Below the pieces are notes generated by a model. The model saw only the letters and a program-made list of their open reading frames with translations, searched no databases and was not told the origin of the DNA. A stretch of 64,000 nt of DNA from Candidatus Hydrogenedens sp. GTDB lineage: Bacteria > Hydrogenedentota > Hydrogenedentia > Hydrogenedentales > JAEUWI01. The translations under genes were made by a program, and so were the position numbers. The stretch is taken from the NCBI GenBank assembly GCA_016125095.1, contig WGMK01000018.1:62001-126000 (forward strand), written 5' to 3'. Below, in pieces: positions 42,607 to 51,789 of this stretch; the stretch's first letter is position 1, and every line of letters starts with the position of its first letter.

Positions 42607-44238
42607 TCAGGGCTGCACAGCTTCTGCCAGCGAGAATACCGAAGTATCGGCAAAGAAGATATAAATCAGGGCGACGATGGCCACGAGCGCGAGGCCCGCC
42701 GGTCTGGCGTAGCGCCAAGGCGTCATGTCCACCGCGTTCGCGTCCTGCTGCACCCATTCGGTCTCGCGTGGATAAATCGCGCCGACCACGAGCATCAGGA
42801 CAATCAGGTAGGCAAAGACCAAACCGAGAAAATGGAACTCGTGCATGGTGGAGATCAGCGCGTCGAAGGGCGGCACGAAATAGCCCACGGCAATAATCGC
42901 GAGGCCGCCGCCCAGCGCGAGCTTCGCCGCGAATGCCGGCACCCGTTGCGTGGTCATGCCCACGACGACCACCGCGAAGATTGGAATAAAATAGATCCCG
43001 TTCATTTTCTGCAGGTAGTCGAAAATACTCGTCGTGTTTGCCAGCAAGGGCGCAATAGACATTGCTGCGATGGCCACAATCCAGCCGAATACCTTGCCGG
43101 ACCGAACCACCTCGTGTTCCGTCGCGCCGGGGCGGAGCGCGGTCTTGTACAGTCCCAGGCTGAACAGGGTGCATGAACTATTCAGGGCCGAATTGAAGCT
43201 CGATAATATTGCCCCCACCATCGCCGCAAGGAAGAATCCCGCCAGCGGCTGCGGCAGGACCGTTCGCACCAGCAAGCCGTAGGCGTGGTCCGGCTTCACC
43301 TCTTGCCCCTGGAACAGCGCGAAGGCGATGATGCCCGGCAGCACCAGGTACATCGGCCCCAGCAGCTTGAGCAGCCCCGTGAGCAGCACGCCCTTCTGGC
43401 CCTCTGCCAGGCTCGACGCGCCCAGCGTGCGCTGGATGATCTGCTGGTTCGTGGTCCAGTAGAACAAATTTAGCAACACGATGCCCGAGAATACCGTTTC
43501 GAAGGGCACGGAGGACTGCGTCGATCCGAGTGAATTGAAATATCGACCGGGGAGCGCGTTCAGCGTGCGCGCCGCGCCCGCGATGCCCTCATCGCCGCCG
43601 AGGGCATGCAGGCCGAATCCCGTAATCAGGAATCCGCCCACCAATAGCCCGGCGCCGTTCAGCGTGTCCGATACCGCGACCGTGCGCAGCCCGCCGAAGA
43701 GCGCATAGACCGAACCCAGTACCCCCACCAGCCAGACCACCAGCCACAGCGTGGTGGTATAGGATTCGATGCCGAGCATGCCCTGCAGATCCAGCATGCC
43801 GATGAGTCCGGTCGCTCCGGTATACAGAATGATCGGCAGGAGGATGCCGACGTAGGCCAGCAGAAACACCAGGTTCGTCATCACCTGAACCTGGCCGTCA
43901 AACCGAAGGGCGAGATACTCCGGCACCGTCGTCACGCCGCTCTTGAGAAACCGCGGCAGAAAGAACAATGCCATCGCCACCAGCGCCAGCACGGCCCAGA
44001 CTTCCCACACCATCACGGCGAGTCCATCGGTAAACGCTGCGCCATTCAGGCCCACCAGTTGCTCCGTCGACAAGTTCGTCAGCAGCAGCGAGCCCGCGAT
44101 CAGCGGGAATGTTAGGCTTCTTCCGGCGAGGAAGAAGCCCTCCGAGGTCGCATGATTGTCGCGGCGCGTGAGCCACCAGGTGGTGGCACCGACCAGCCCG
44201 GTAAAGAACACGAAGGAAACCAGCGTCACGGTATTCAT
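42607..44238 (-). CDS. Sodium:solute symporter (SSS/SLC5 family)
   Basis: A 543-residue inner-membrane transporter with about 13-14 helices. Family segments include EGFFLAGRSLTFPLIAGSLLLTNLSTEQLVG (first 20 residues of it suffice to place helix 1-2), TTVPEYLALRFDG and QQIIQRTLGASSLAEGQKG. It imports a sugar or related solute with sodium. GGGAGGG precedes the ATG. It lies between a PHP-type hydrolase gene and a glycoside hydrolase gene on one strand, so the three are probably one sugar-use operon. Confidence 0.9.
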   Translation of the reverse strand: MNTVTLVSFVFFTGLVGATTWWLTRRDNHATSEGFFLAGRSLTFPLIAGSLLLTNLSTEQLVGLNGAAFTDGLAVMVWEVWAVLALVAMALFFLPRFLKSGVTTVPEYLALRFDGQVQVMTNLVFLLAYVGILLPIILYTGATGLIGMLDLQGMLGIESYTTTLWLVVWLVGVLGSVYALFGGLRTVAVSDTLNGAGLLVGGFLITGFGLHALGGDEGIAGAARTLNALPGRYFNSLGSTQSSVPFETVFSGIVLLNLFYWTTNQQIIQRTLGASSLAEGQKGVLLTGLLKLLGPMYLVLPGIIAFALFQGQEVKPDHAYGLLVRTVLPQPLAGFFLAAMVGAILSSFNSALNSSCTLFSLGLYKTALRPGATEHEVVRSGKVFGWIVAIAAMSIAPLLANTTSIFDYLQKMNGIYFIPIFAVVVVGMTTQRVPAFAAKLALGGGLAIIAVGYFVPPFDALISTMHEFHFLGLVFAYLIVLMLVVGAIYPRETEWVQQDANAVDMTPWRYARPAGLALVAIVALIYIFFADTSVFSLAEAVQP

Positions 44239-44277
44239 CTCGACCCTCCCTCAACCGTCGCGGCAGTCGGCCCGCGC

Positions 44278-45645
44278 CTATCGAATATAAACCGGGTTGG
44301 TGTAGATCCAGGGCCGGTCTTCCGTATCCACATTGAGCCACGCTTCCAGCCGGTACACGCCCGGCCCATCGGGCTTGTAGGAAAATTCCCTTCCGTGGGC
44401 GCGGCTCACCTCGGCGCCATCCTTAATCAGGACATAGTCGCACGCCACCGGCGCCTCTGCCACCAATTGCAGCGTGGGGGAAGCGGCAATCTCGTCGCCC
44501 ATCAGCCCGGCCAGGCCTTCGGTGCCGTCCTGCTGGGTGCCATACACGAACCCCGTGGGGTCGCACATCCAGTCGTGGGCGATATAGGCATGACCGTTCC
44601 GCAGTGCATCGCGTATCGCATCCTCGGTCAATTCGCCCGCCAGCACATGGGTGCTCTCGTTGTGGAAGGATAGGTAGTACGGGTCCAGGTCGAGGCTGGC
44701 CAGGATATCGCCCGGCTGGCGGCCCTGGGTCATTTCCTTGATGCCCGGCGAATTCGCGGAGTCGAACTTGTACATGCCGTCGTCGTCATCGACGATCGTG
44801 CCCACCAGCACGTTATCGGCGTCCACCATCTTGCAGATCATCACCATGTTGTGGTGGCAATCGTTCGCCGCCACGCCCACCACGCGCTGCTCCTGCGAAT
44901 CGCGGTCCCACTTCATCATGTACAGCGTGGGGTAGTCGAGCTGCGTGGCCAGCATCGCATCGGGATAGGCCTCAAGCGCCGCAGAGAATTCGGCGTAGCG
45001 CTTCGGGTCGGTGATTACCGAGCTCAGCTGCATCAGCGCCATCGCGTCGTCCATGGCGTCCGCGTGGCGGTTGTACGCCTCGATGCCCGTCAGCCCCGTC
45101 ATCGGATGGTTGTACTTGGTCTCCAGGTGCGACAGGAAAATCAGGCCGCCGTTCTTCGTCACCTCGGGTATCAGTTGCTCGTTCGGCAGGTCCATCTTGT
45201 CCAGAATCGACTCGGTCGGGTAGACGAGGAAGCCGTTCGTCTCCGACCCCGGGATAAACAGCACGCCATCGTGCAGGCCGCGCCAGCTGTCGTTGATAAA
45301 GTCCTTCGGCGGCCGGAAGTGATCCGTCAGCATGATGCACGACACACCCGCCTTTTTCGCGTCCGCCAGCATCTCCGGGCGCGTGCCGCCCGTGTGCGAC
45401 GAGTCCTCGGCGTGCGCATGCAGGATGGTCCGGTAATCGTTCAGGCCGGACTGCAGCGCCACCGGCTCTCGGGCCGCGGCGTACTTCGCCGCGTCTTCGG
45501 TCGCCGCCTTCAAGTGCGGCGCTTCCATGCGCGCCTGCGTCGTCCATTTGCGACCCGGCGACATGCCCGGCGCCCCGGCCATCGCCCCGGCCGAGGCCGT
45601 CCAAACAATCGCAGCCAAAGCGAATCGATCCCAATTGCGCCACAT
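44278..45645 (-). CDS. CehA/McbA-type PHP-domain metallohydrolase, secreted
   Basis: A 455-residue exported protein (signal peptide 1-24). The PHP metal motifs are visible: HAHAEDSSHTGGTRPE near residue 75, ITDH-type IMLTDHF near 105, PGSETNGF near 130 and SHLETKYNHPM near 172. Such enzymes hydrolyse phosphoesters or other esters with two or three metals; the substrate is unknown. A strong site GGAGGGG precedes the ATG. It is first in a minus-strand run with the symporter and glycoside hydrolase genes, 39 bases before the symporter start. Confidence 0.75.
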   Translation of the reverse strand: MWRNWDRFALAAIVWTASAGAMAGAPGMSPGRKWTTQARMEAPHLKAATEDAAKYAAAREPVALQSGLNDYRTILHAHAEDSSHTGGTRPEMLADAKKAGVSCIMLTDHFRPPKDFINDSWRGLHDGVLFIPGSETNGFLVYPTESILDKMDLPNEQLIPEVTKNGGLIFLSHLETKYNHPMTGLTGIEAYNRHADAMDDAMALMQLSSVITDPKRYAEFSAALEAYPDAMLATQLDYPTLYMMKWDRDSQEQRVVGVAANDCHHNMVMICKMVDADNVLVGTIVDDDDGMYKFDSANSPGIKEMTQGRQPGDILASLDLDPYYLSFHNESTHVLAGELTEDAIRDALRNGHAYIAHDWMCDPTGFVYGTQQDGTEGLAGLMGDEIAASPTLQLVAEAPVACDYVLIKDGAEVSRAHGREFSYKPDGPGVYRLEAWLNVDTEDRPWIYTNPVYIR

Positions 45646-45842
45646 CGCAGCCCCTCCCGGAAGGTAAGCATGAAGCCGGCATTATAACGGCGCACCCGGC
45701 GCAATGCCCGGGGCGCGTCACCCGGCTTGGACTCCATAATCCTCCGGTAAGATTCGCGCCGCTATCGTATGCCGCGCTGGCTGGATTCCAGCGCAGGGGC
45801 ATCCCATTGCAATCTTCAGGTCCGATATTTCAAGGTAACGGC

Positions 45843-46520
45843 ATGCGCGTGCTGCTCATAGAAGACTCTCCGCGCCTGTCGGAATACGTGTCGCGCGGCC
45901 TCCGCCGCGCGGGTTTCGCGGTCGATGTTGCCCTCGACGGCGAGGAGGGGCAGTTTCTGGCCGATTCCGGCGAGCACGACGTCATCGTTCTCGATCGCCT
46001 GCTGCCGGGCAAGGACGGCATGGCGATTCTCCGGGCGCTCCGCGAACGGGGCTCCGACGTGCACGTGCTCATGCTGACCGCCAAGGACACGGTGGAGGAT
46101 CGCGTGGCCGGCCTGCAGGAAGGCGCCGACGACTACCTCATCAAGCCTTTCGCCTTCGAGGAATTGCTGGCCCGCGTACAGGCGCTCGCCCGGCGCGCTT
46201 ATGGCGTGAAGAAAAACGTCCTTGCCATCGGACCGCTCGCCATCGACCTTACGCAGCGCACCGCCGCGCGCGATGGGGAACTCCTCGCGCTGCGTCCGCG
46301 CGAATACGCCCTGCTCGAGTACCTCGCCCTGCGCGCCGGAGAACTGGTCACCCGCACCGACATCGAGCGCCACATCTACGACGAGCAGGCCGAGCCCATG
46401 AGCAATGTCGTCGATTCGGCCATTTGCTCCCTGCGCAAGCTCGTCGATGCCCCCGGCGCGGACTCGCTGATTACCACGCGACGCGGGCAGGGCTACGTCT
46501 TCGGGATACCCGAGACATGA
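45843..46520 (+). CDS. OmpR/PhoB-family response regulator
   Basis: A 225-residue cytoplasmic regulator. The receiver domain (1-120) has the acidic pair EDS near residue 8, the phosphorylation Asp in VIVLDRLLPGKDG (residue 51) and Lys in YLIKPFAFEEL. The C-terminal winged helix (130-223) contains the recognition segment MSNVVDSAICSLRKLVD and ends GQGYVFGIPET. It binds DNA after phosphorylation by the kinase encoded next; its stop overlaps that gene's start (ATGA). The genes it controls are unknown. It is most like the QseB/CusR branch by length and layout. Confidence 0.93.
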   Translation: MRVLLIEDSPRLSEYVSRGLRRAGFAVDVALDGEEGQFLADSGEHDVIVLDRLLPGKDGMAILRALRERGSDVHVLMLTAKDTVEDRVAGLQEGADDYLIKPFAFEELLARVQALARRAYGVKKNVLAIGPLAIDLTQRTAARDGELLALRPREYALLEYLALRAGELVTRTDIERHIYDEQAEPMSNVVDSAICSLRKLVDAPGADSLITTRRGQGYVFGIPET

Positions 46521-47929
46521 CCTCCATCCGGTCGCGCCTCGGCTGGGGCCTGGGCGTCGCGCTCGCCGTGCTGCTCGGTGCCTTCGGGTTGTTCATCTAT
46601 CTTTTCGTGCGCCACCTGCTCTACGCCGAACTCGACGCCACGCTTCACGACAAGGCGCGGCTCTTTGCGGCTAGTACTGAAGTGCTCGACGACGGCGCCT
46701 ACGAGTTCGAGCTCATCGAGGCGGGGTTGCCCGAGTACTGGCCGGGACGTAAGGCCGAATTCGTGCAGCTCTGGGATCTGGAGGGCGGCGTGGTGCTGCG
46801 CTCGCCCTCGCTCTTTGGTAACGATCTGGGGCCCATGCCCGAGGCCGGAGAAGCGCCGCAATACCGCAATGTCGAGCTGCCGGATGGCCGCGACGGCCGG
46901 AAGATCGCCTTCGAGTTCGCGCCGCGTGCGGAGGAGGGCGTCACGCTGCCGGATCCCGCGCCGCGCCTTCGGCTGGAGTTTGCCATCTCCCGCGAGGCGG
47001 TCGAGCGTACGTTAAACCGGGCGTTGCTTGGGCTGGCCGGCGGCGCTGCGGCGCTCGTGCTGGGCGTTCTGCTGGCCCTCTGGCTTGCGTTGCGCATCGG
47101 CCTGCGGCCCCTCGAGTCCATCGCGCGGCAGGCGGCCTCCATCGGCCCGGCCAACCTCGGTCACCGCTTCGGCCACCACGACCTTCCCGACGAACTCCAG
47201 CCCATCGTCTCGCGACTCAATGAACTGCTGTCGCGGCTGCAGGCCTCGTTCGAGCGCGAGCGCCGGTTCACGGCCGATGCGGCGCATGAACTCCGCACCC
47301 CCGTCGCGGAGCTGCGCGCCCTGGCTGAAGTGGGCCTGTTGGAAGAACACGCTTCGGAGACGGATGTGCGCGCGTTCCTCGCCGACACCCGCGCCATCGC
47401 GCGGCATCTCGAGTCGCTCATCGGAGGCCTGCTGGCGCTCGCCCGCTTCTCCTCCGGGCGCGACGTCGTCACGCTGACCAGCGTCGACATAGCTGCCCTC
47501 GCCGAACGCGCTATCGAGGGCATGGACCTCGTCCGCATCCGCCCCGACCTGAGTCTGCAAATCGACGTGCCGCAGGAGGCCGAGGCGCGCGCCACCGAGG
47601 ACCTGGCGTCCATGCTGATCGACAATCTCCTCTCGAACGTCGCGGCGTATGCGGCCCCCGATTCCAGTGCAGTCGTCTGTATGAAGAGCGAGGGCGGCCA
47701 TTGGCGCCTGACGATTTCGAATGCCGCACCCGATCTTACCTCGGCCGACCTCGCGCATTTGTCGGAACCGTTCTGGCGGAAGAGCGCGCACCGTGGTGGA
47801 CAGCAGCATTTGGGGATCGGACTGGCGCTCGTGTCAGAATGCGCCCGCTTGATGCAGGTGGAACTGCGCTGGAGCTTGAGCGCGGAGGGCGTGCTGACGC
47901 TCGATGCGCTCTGGCCCGCCGCAGGATAG
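46517..47929 (+). CDS. Sensor histidine kinase
   Basis: A 470-residue inner-membrane kinase. Two helices (about 10-32 and 168-190) bound a periplasmic sensor of about 135 residues; a HAMP segment follows (LRPLESIARQAASIG). The H-box is FTADAAHELRTPVAELRAL near residue 257, the N-box LIDNLLSNV and the G-box HLGIGLALV. The kinase has the layout of CusS/QseC proteins. It is translationally coupled to the response regulator. The signal is unknown; no metal-binding cluster stands out in the periplasmic loop. Confidence 0.92.
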   Translation: MTSIRSRLGWGLGVALAVLLGAFGLFIYLFVRHLLYAELDATLHDKARLFAASTEVLDDGAYEFELIEAGLPEYWPGRKAEFVQLWDLEGGVVLRSPSLFGNDLGPMPEAGEAPQYRNVELPDGRDGRKIAFEFAPRAEEGVTLPDPAPRLRLEFAISREAVERTLNRALLGLAGGAAALVLGVLLALWLALRIGLRPLESIARQAASIGPANLGHRFGHHDLPDELQPIVSRLNELLSRLQASFERERRFTADAAHELRTPVAELRALAEVGLLEEHASETDVRAFLADTRAIARHLESLIGGLLALARFSSGRDVVTLTSVDIAALAERAIEGMDLVRIRPDLSLQIDVPQEAEARATEDLASMLIDNLLSNVAAYAAPDSSAVVCMKSEGGHWRLTISNAAPDLTSADLAHLSEPFWRKSAHRGGQQHLGIGLALVSECARLMQVELRWSLSAEGVLTLDALWPAAG

Positions 47930-47940
47930 GAGGGTACGCC

Positions 47941-48375
47941 GTGAGCACCGGGGGCGATTGGTTCTTCTGGGCCGCGTGGTCGGCGGTGTTCGCCGCGGCC
48001 ACCGCCATCTTTGCCAAGGTCGGCCTGCAAGGCATCGACTCCGACCTGGCCACCCTCCTCCGGACCGCGATTATCCTCGTGCTGCTCGCGGCCTTCGTGT
48101 TCGCCACCGGCAAGTGGCAGAATCCCGCCGCCTTGCCGCATCGGGCGCTCGCTTTCCTGGCGCTTTCTGGCGTCGCTACCGGCGCGTCCTGGGTCTGTTA
48201 CTTCCGCGCCCTGCAGCTGGGCGAAGCCTCGAAGGTCGCGCCCGTCGACAAGTTCAGCATCGTCCTCGTCGCCCTCTTCGCGGTGCTCTTCCTGCAAGAA
48301 CGTCCCAGCTTCCGCGAGTGGACCGGCATCGCCCTCGTCGCCGCGGGCGTGCTGGTGCTCGCTTTCAAGCGCTGA
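47941..48375 (+). CDS. Half-size EamA/DMT family membrane protein
   Basis: A 144-residue protein with five predicted helices, equal to one EamA domain rather than the usual two. Family signs are FWAAWSAVFAAATAIFAKVG at the start and RALQLGEASKVAPVDKFSI plus LFLQERPSFREWTGI at the end. Such half-size proteins probably work as dimers to export or import small molecules. The start is GTG with AGGAGG seven bases upstream. It follows the sensor kinase by 11 bases and may be part of the same operon. It converges with the GT39 gene. Confidence 0.85.
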   Translation: MSTGGDWFFWAAWSAVFAAATAIFAKVGLQGIDSDLATLLRTAIILVLLAAFVFATGKWQNPAALPHRALAFLALSGVATGASWVCYFRALQLGEASKVAPVDKFSIVLVALFAVLFLQERPSFREWTGIALVAAGVLVLAFKR

Positions 48376-48381
48376 CGCAGA

Positions 48382-50025
48382 CTAAATGTCGTCGTCTTCC
48401 GGCGCGGCCTCGGCGATTTCACCGATATCGATCCGCTGGGTCAGCCGGATAACGCTCCATTCTTCGCCCGCGCTCAACACCTCCAGCCCCAGCGGCGAGA
48501 AAAACGGGCCGTACAGCGCCAGTTCCTTGCTGCGCACAATCACCAGCGCGCCTTCCGGCGCATACACCTTGTCTTCGTCCGAAGAGGGCAGCAGGTCGGT
48601 ATTCGCCACGCCCACCACGGTGGGCACCGGGAAACTCAGCGCGTCCTGCCGGGTCAGTTCGGTGGGGTTGTCCAGCCGGAAATAGATGGTCGGGATGCGC
48701 CGGTCGAGGTGGAACTGCAAGCCGTTCAGCGGCACGCGGAACAGCGCGATGAGCGGGGCATCGCCCTGCAGCTCCGGCAGATCGCGCATCGACGCGGCGG
48801 CCGCCGTCATGTCTTTCCACGAAGTGCGGTACGCGGCGATGCCCTTCACCGCCCCCATCAGCAGCGCGACCGCGATGGCGATACGCAGCACCACCCGGCC
48901 CGACACCCGCCCGCTATCGAGCAAGTGCGACCAGCCTCGCCCGATGGCCACGCACATCGGCGCGAACAGCGGCACAATGTAAAGCGGCAGCCGCGAACTG
49001 CTCGCGGAAAAAACGATGAACGGAATCACGATGGCCAGCGCGAGGAACACCTGCTCCACGCCGAAGTCCGCATCCTTAAACCGGCGCGCCCACGCCGCGC
49101 GGCCGAGCTGGGCGCGCTCCTTCCACAACCACCACACCAGCCATGGCCCCGTGCCGAACAGCATCATCGGCACGTAGTTCATCAGGATCTTGCGCGGCTC
49201 GCTGCTCGCGCGGTGGTGCGCGTCATACGCGATTCGGCCGACCACCTCCTCGCCGATCCACTGCTTCAGGATTTCCGGATGCGCCCAGATGACATAGCCG
49301 AACCACGACAGCCCGATGAGCGCGAAGAGCAGCAGCCCTTCGAGGGTAATTACGCTTCGCGGCGCATCGCCCCGGCGCTTGAGCATCCACTGCGCCGGCA
49401 GGATCGCCGTCAGCGGAATCAGCCCCACCGGTCCCTTCGTCGCCGCGGCCAGCCCCAGCGCCACCCACATCAGCGTCGTAAAATGCCGGCTTCCCGAGCG
49501 CACCGCCATCCAGTAGAACGCAAGCGCCCACGCTTCCCACACCGTCAGCAGCATGTCGGTCGAAATGATGTGCGCCGCGGCAATCGGCACCGGTGCCGTG
49601 GCGAAGATCAGCGCCGATAGGCCTCGCGTGCCGCCCTTCCAGAGCGCCTTGTCGAGTAGGTGCACCGCCACGACAGTCAGCAGAAACGACAATACCAGGT
49701 ACGCGCGCGCGCCCCAGGGATTGTCGCCGAGCGCCATCGTGCCCGCGCCGATGGCCCAATACGTCAGCGGTGGCTTGGTCCAGTGGTTCACCCCGTTCAG
49801 CATCGGCTCGAGCGGATTCGCCGAGGTGATCGTCTCCCGCGCGCATTCCGCGTACCGCCCCTCGGTGGATTCGTAAATGCCGCGCGAGCCTTGCATAAAT
49901 ACGCACACGAACAGCCCGAGAAGAAGCGCCGCTCGCCAGAATGATTTCGATTGATCCGCCAGGGGTGTCGTTCCGTCCACGCGCTGTCTCCGCCCAGGGG
50001 TTGCCCGCAATGCCCGCTCCGGCAA
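48382..50025 (-). CDS. GT39/ArnT-like glycosyltransferase
   Basis: A 547-residue membrane enzyme with about 11-12 helices. The first loop carries the acidic motif STEGRYAECARE and the nearby NHWTKPPLTYW, both typical of the ArnT/PMT-type GT-C fold that moves a sugar from a polyprenyl-phosphate donor to a lipid or protein outside the membrane. ATAPVPIAAAHIISTDMLL is another family segment. GTG at 49980, with GGAGA upstream, may be the true start and would remove 15 residues. The acceptor is unknown; lipid A modification is only one option. Confidence 0.85.
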   Translation of the reverse strand: MPERALRATPGRRQRVDGTTPLADQSKSFWRAALLLGLFVCVFMQGSRGIYESTEGRYAECARETITSANPLEPMLNGVNHWTKPPLTYWAIGAGTMALGDNPWGARAYLVLSFLLTVVAVHLLDKALWKGGTRGLSALIFATAPVPIAAAHIISTDMLLTVWEAWALAFYWMAVRSGSRHFTTLMWVALGLAAATKGPVGLIPLTAILPAQWMLKRRGDAPRSVITLEGLLLFALIGLSWFGYVIWAHPEILKQWIGEEVVGRIAYDAHHRASSEPRKILMNYVPMMLFGTGPWLVWWLWKERAQLGRAAWARRFKDADFGVEQVFLALAIVIPFIVFSASSSRLPLYIVPLFAPMCVAIGRGWSHLLDSGRVSGRVVLRIAIAVALLMGAVKGIAAYRTSWKDMTAAAASMRDLPELQGDAPLIALFRVPLNGLQFHLDRRIPTIYFRLDNPTELTRQDALSFPVPTVVGVANTDLLPSSDEDKVYAPEGALVIVRSKELALYGPFFSPLGLEVLSAGEEWSVIRLTQRIDIGEIAEAAPEDDDI

Positions 50026-50210
50026 TCCTTGGCCGCGCCACGGATCCGGAAAGTAGCCTTTGTTTATCGCGATAGTTGGGATTAATGCAGGCGCGCACCG
50101 CCTGCAATCGCTTGCTTCGAACGCCGTTATGCACTAAGATCCCGCAGAAACCCCGCGCCTTCGGCGAGGGTCTATTATCGCACGAAACCCCACAGCCACA
50201 TAAAGCACGC

Positions 50211-50627
50211 ATGCTGAATCTTTCCTCCATAGCCTTGCGCCGTTCCGGCCTGCGCAGCCTCGCTGTGCTGATGGCCGTGTTCTGCGTGCTGGCTTCCGGC
50301 CGCGCGCTGGTGCCCGGCATGTGCGCTACGCAGCGCGCCCTGGAGGAAAACGCTGCCGTCCGTGCCGCCGCCTCGTGCTGCTCCGTGCAGCCGGCGTCGT
50401 GCTGCAGCAAGGCTCCTGCGCCGCCCGCCGGGGGCACCCGCGCGCCGGGCGAAACCAATTGCGCCTTTTGTCATCTCGCCAAGGCGGTCGCGGAGAACCC
50501 CGCGCCCGTCTTTTTCCCCGCGCCCCCGCAATCGCCGGCCGCGGAACCCTTGGCATTCGCCAGCATCGCGCGCGCCCAGGAACGCGATCATCACGTCGAT
50601 GGCCGCGCCCCGCCCGCACACGCCTAG
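50211..50627 (+). CDS. Small Cys-rich exported protein (DUF2946-like)
   Basis: A 138-residue protein with one hydrophobic segment (about 14-32) and then two Cys pairs (CCSVQPASCCSK) and CAFCH. The arrangement is like small DUF2946 proteins found near copper or TonB genes, but the match is loose. CAFCH fits a heme motif by pattern; a single isolated site in such a short protein may be chance. No neighbour explains its role. Start chosen at the ATG just before the hydrophobic segment; in-frame codons upstream look non-coding. Confidence 0.45.
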   Translation: MLNLSSIALRRSGLRSLAVLMAVFCVLASGRALVPGMCATQRALEENAAVRAAASCCSVQPASCCSKAPAPPAGGTRAPGETNCAFCHLAKAVAENPAPVFFPAPPQSPAAEPLAFASIARAQERDHHVDGRAPPAHA

Positions 50628-50721
50628 AAACCACCCCCTTCCCCTTCACTTGCGCAATCCCGCCGCAGTGGCCGCGGCGGCGCGCCCGGTTTCTAATTTT
50701 TCCTGAAAGGACGTGTGTCTC

Positions 50722-51732
50722 ATGAAGTACCCCAAACAAGGGTTTACCCTGATCGAACTCCTCGTGGTTATCGCCATCATCGGCATTCTTGCCGCCATTC
50801 TGCTGCCCGCCCTGGCCCGCGCCCGCGAAGCCGCCCGCCGCGCGAGCTGCCAGAACAACCTCAAGCAAATGGGCATCGTGTTCAAAATGTACGCCAACGA
50901 AAGCCGCGGCGAGCGTTTTCCTCCAATTCGCGCCACGTTTTGCGATGGCACGCCGGTGTTCTGGGACCAGATGGCCGACATGACCACGCTGTATCCTGAA
51001 TACTTGGCCGACTACAACGTGCTGATCTGCCCGAGCGCGGTGCAGACCGGCACCCCCCTCGAAATCTGGGACGCCCGCCCCAACAACAGCCCCGTCGGTT
51101 TCGCCAACGTGACCGAGATGAGCGAAACGGGTGCTGTGCTCACGGGCGACGGCATCGTGCAGCCCTGCGAAGTGACCGGCGGCGTGCCCTACGCCTACAT
51201 CGGCTGGGCGCTGCCGGCGGCCACCAACCAGGACGGCCTCTCCGAAATGAACATGTCCATGTCCACGCTCGCGGGCAAGCAGATGAACATGGACACCTAC
51301 CCCTTCGAGGAGAATATCAACGCGAAGGCGGACGAGTGGGGGCACGGCATGTCGATGATGGGCAAGGCCGTGACCGCCATGACCCAGCAGGCGCGTGAAG
51401 CGGCCGACAGCGACTGGGAATTCGTGATGCCGATGAACGGCATGGACCGCGCCTACCGCCTGCGCGAGGGTATCGAGCGTTTCCTCATCACCGACATCAA
51501 TGATGCGGGCGCGAGCGCTGCGGCCCAGTCGGAACTCGCCGTCATGTGGGACGCGATCGCCTCCGGGGCGAGCATGTTCAACCACGTGCCCGGCGGATGC
51601 AATGTGCTCTACATGGACGGCCACGTGGGCTACAACCGCTGGGCGCTCGGCGAAGGCGACTTCCCCGTGAATAACGCAGGCCTCCAGCTCCACCGCTCCA
51701 ACCACATGCTCAACGGCACCACGATGCATTAG
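50722..51732 (+). CDS. Type II secretion/type IV pilin-like protein of the H-X9-DG class
   Basis: A 336-residue protein with a classical class III prepilin leader: GFTLIELLVVIAIIGILAAI, where cleavage occurs before Phe and Glu5 is present. The rest is typical of planctomycete/Lentisphaera-type prepilin proteins (RREAARRASCQNNLKQMG-like start, and NVLYMDGHVGYNRW near the end, the H-X9-DG-type box). Residues of about 175-255 are notably Met-rich. It may be a pseudopilin or structural surface protein. The ATG at 50722 is preferred; a GTG three codons upstream is possible. Confidence 0.87.
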   Translation: MKYPKQGFTLIELLVVIAIIGILAAILLPALARAREAARRASCQNNLKQMGIVFKMYANESRGERFPPIRATFCDGTPVFWDQMADMTTLYPEYLADYNVLICPSAVQTGTPLEIWDARPNNSPVGFANVTEMSETGAVLTGDGIVQPCEVTGGVPYAYIGWALPAATNQDGLSEMNMSMSTLAGKQMNMDTYPFEENINAKADEWGHGMSMMGKAVTAMTQQAREAADSDWEFVMPMNGMDRAYRLREGIERFLITDINDAGASAAAQSELAVMWDAIASGASMFNHVPGGCNVLYMDGHVGYNRWALGEGDFPVNNAGLQLHRSNHMLNGTTMH

Positions 51733-51751
51733 GCGCTTAGTTATGCGAATG

Positions 51752-51783
51752 CCGGCCCGTCTCCCGCCGCGGAGGCGGGCCGG
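51752..51783 (+). terminator. Hairpin terminator between the pilin gene and tamB
   Basis: A 13-bp stem with one G-T pair (51752-51764 with 51771-51783) and a 6-base loop, followed on the plus strand by TCTTGCTT. It starts 20 bases after the pilin-like stop and may serve both convergent genes. Confidence 0.75.
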
Positions 51784-51789
51784 TCTTGC

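Noticed and set aside
50211..50627. The small Cys-rich protein as a mono-heme cytochrome
   Set aside because: A single CAFCH in a short Cys-rich, Pro-rich chain without a cytochrome fold pattern is weak; listed as DUF2946-like instead.
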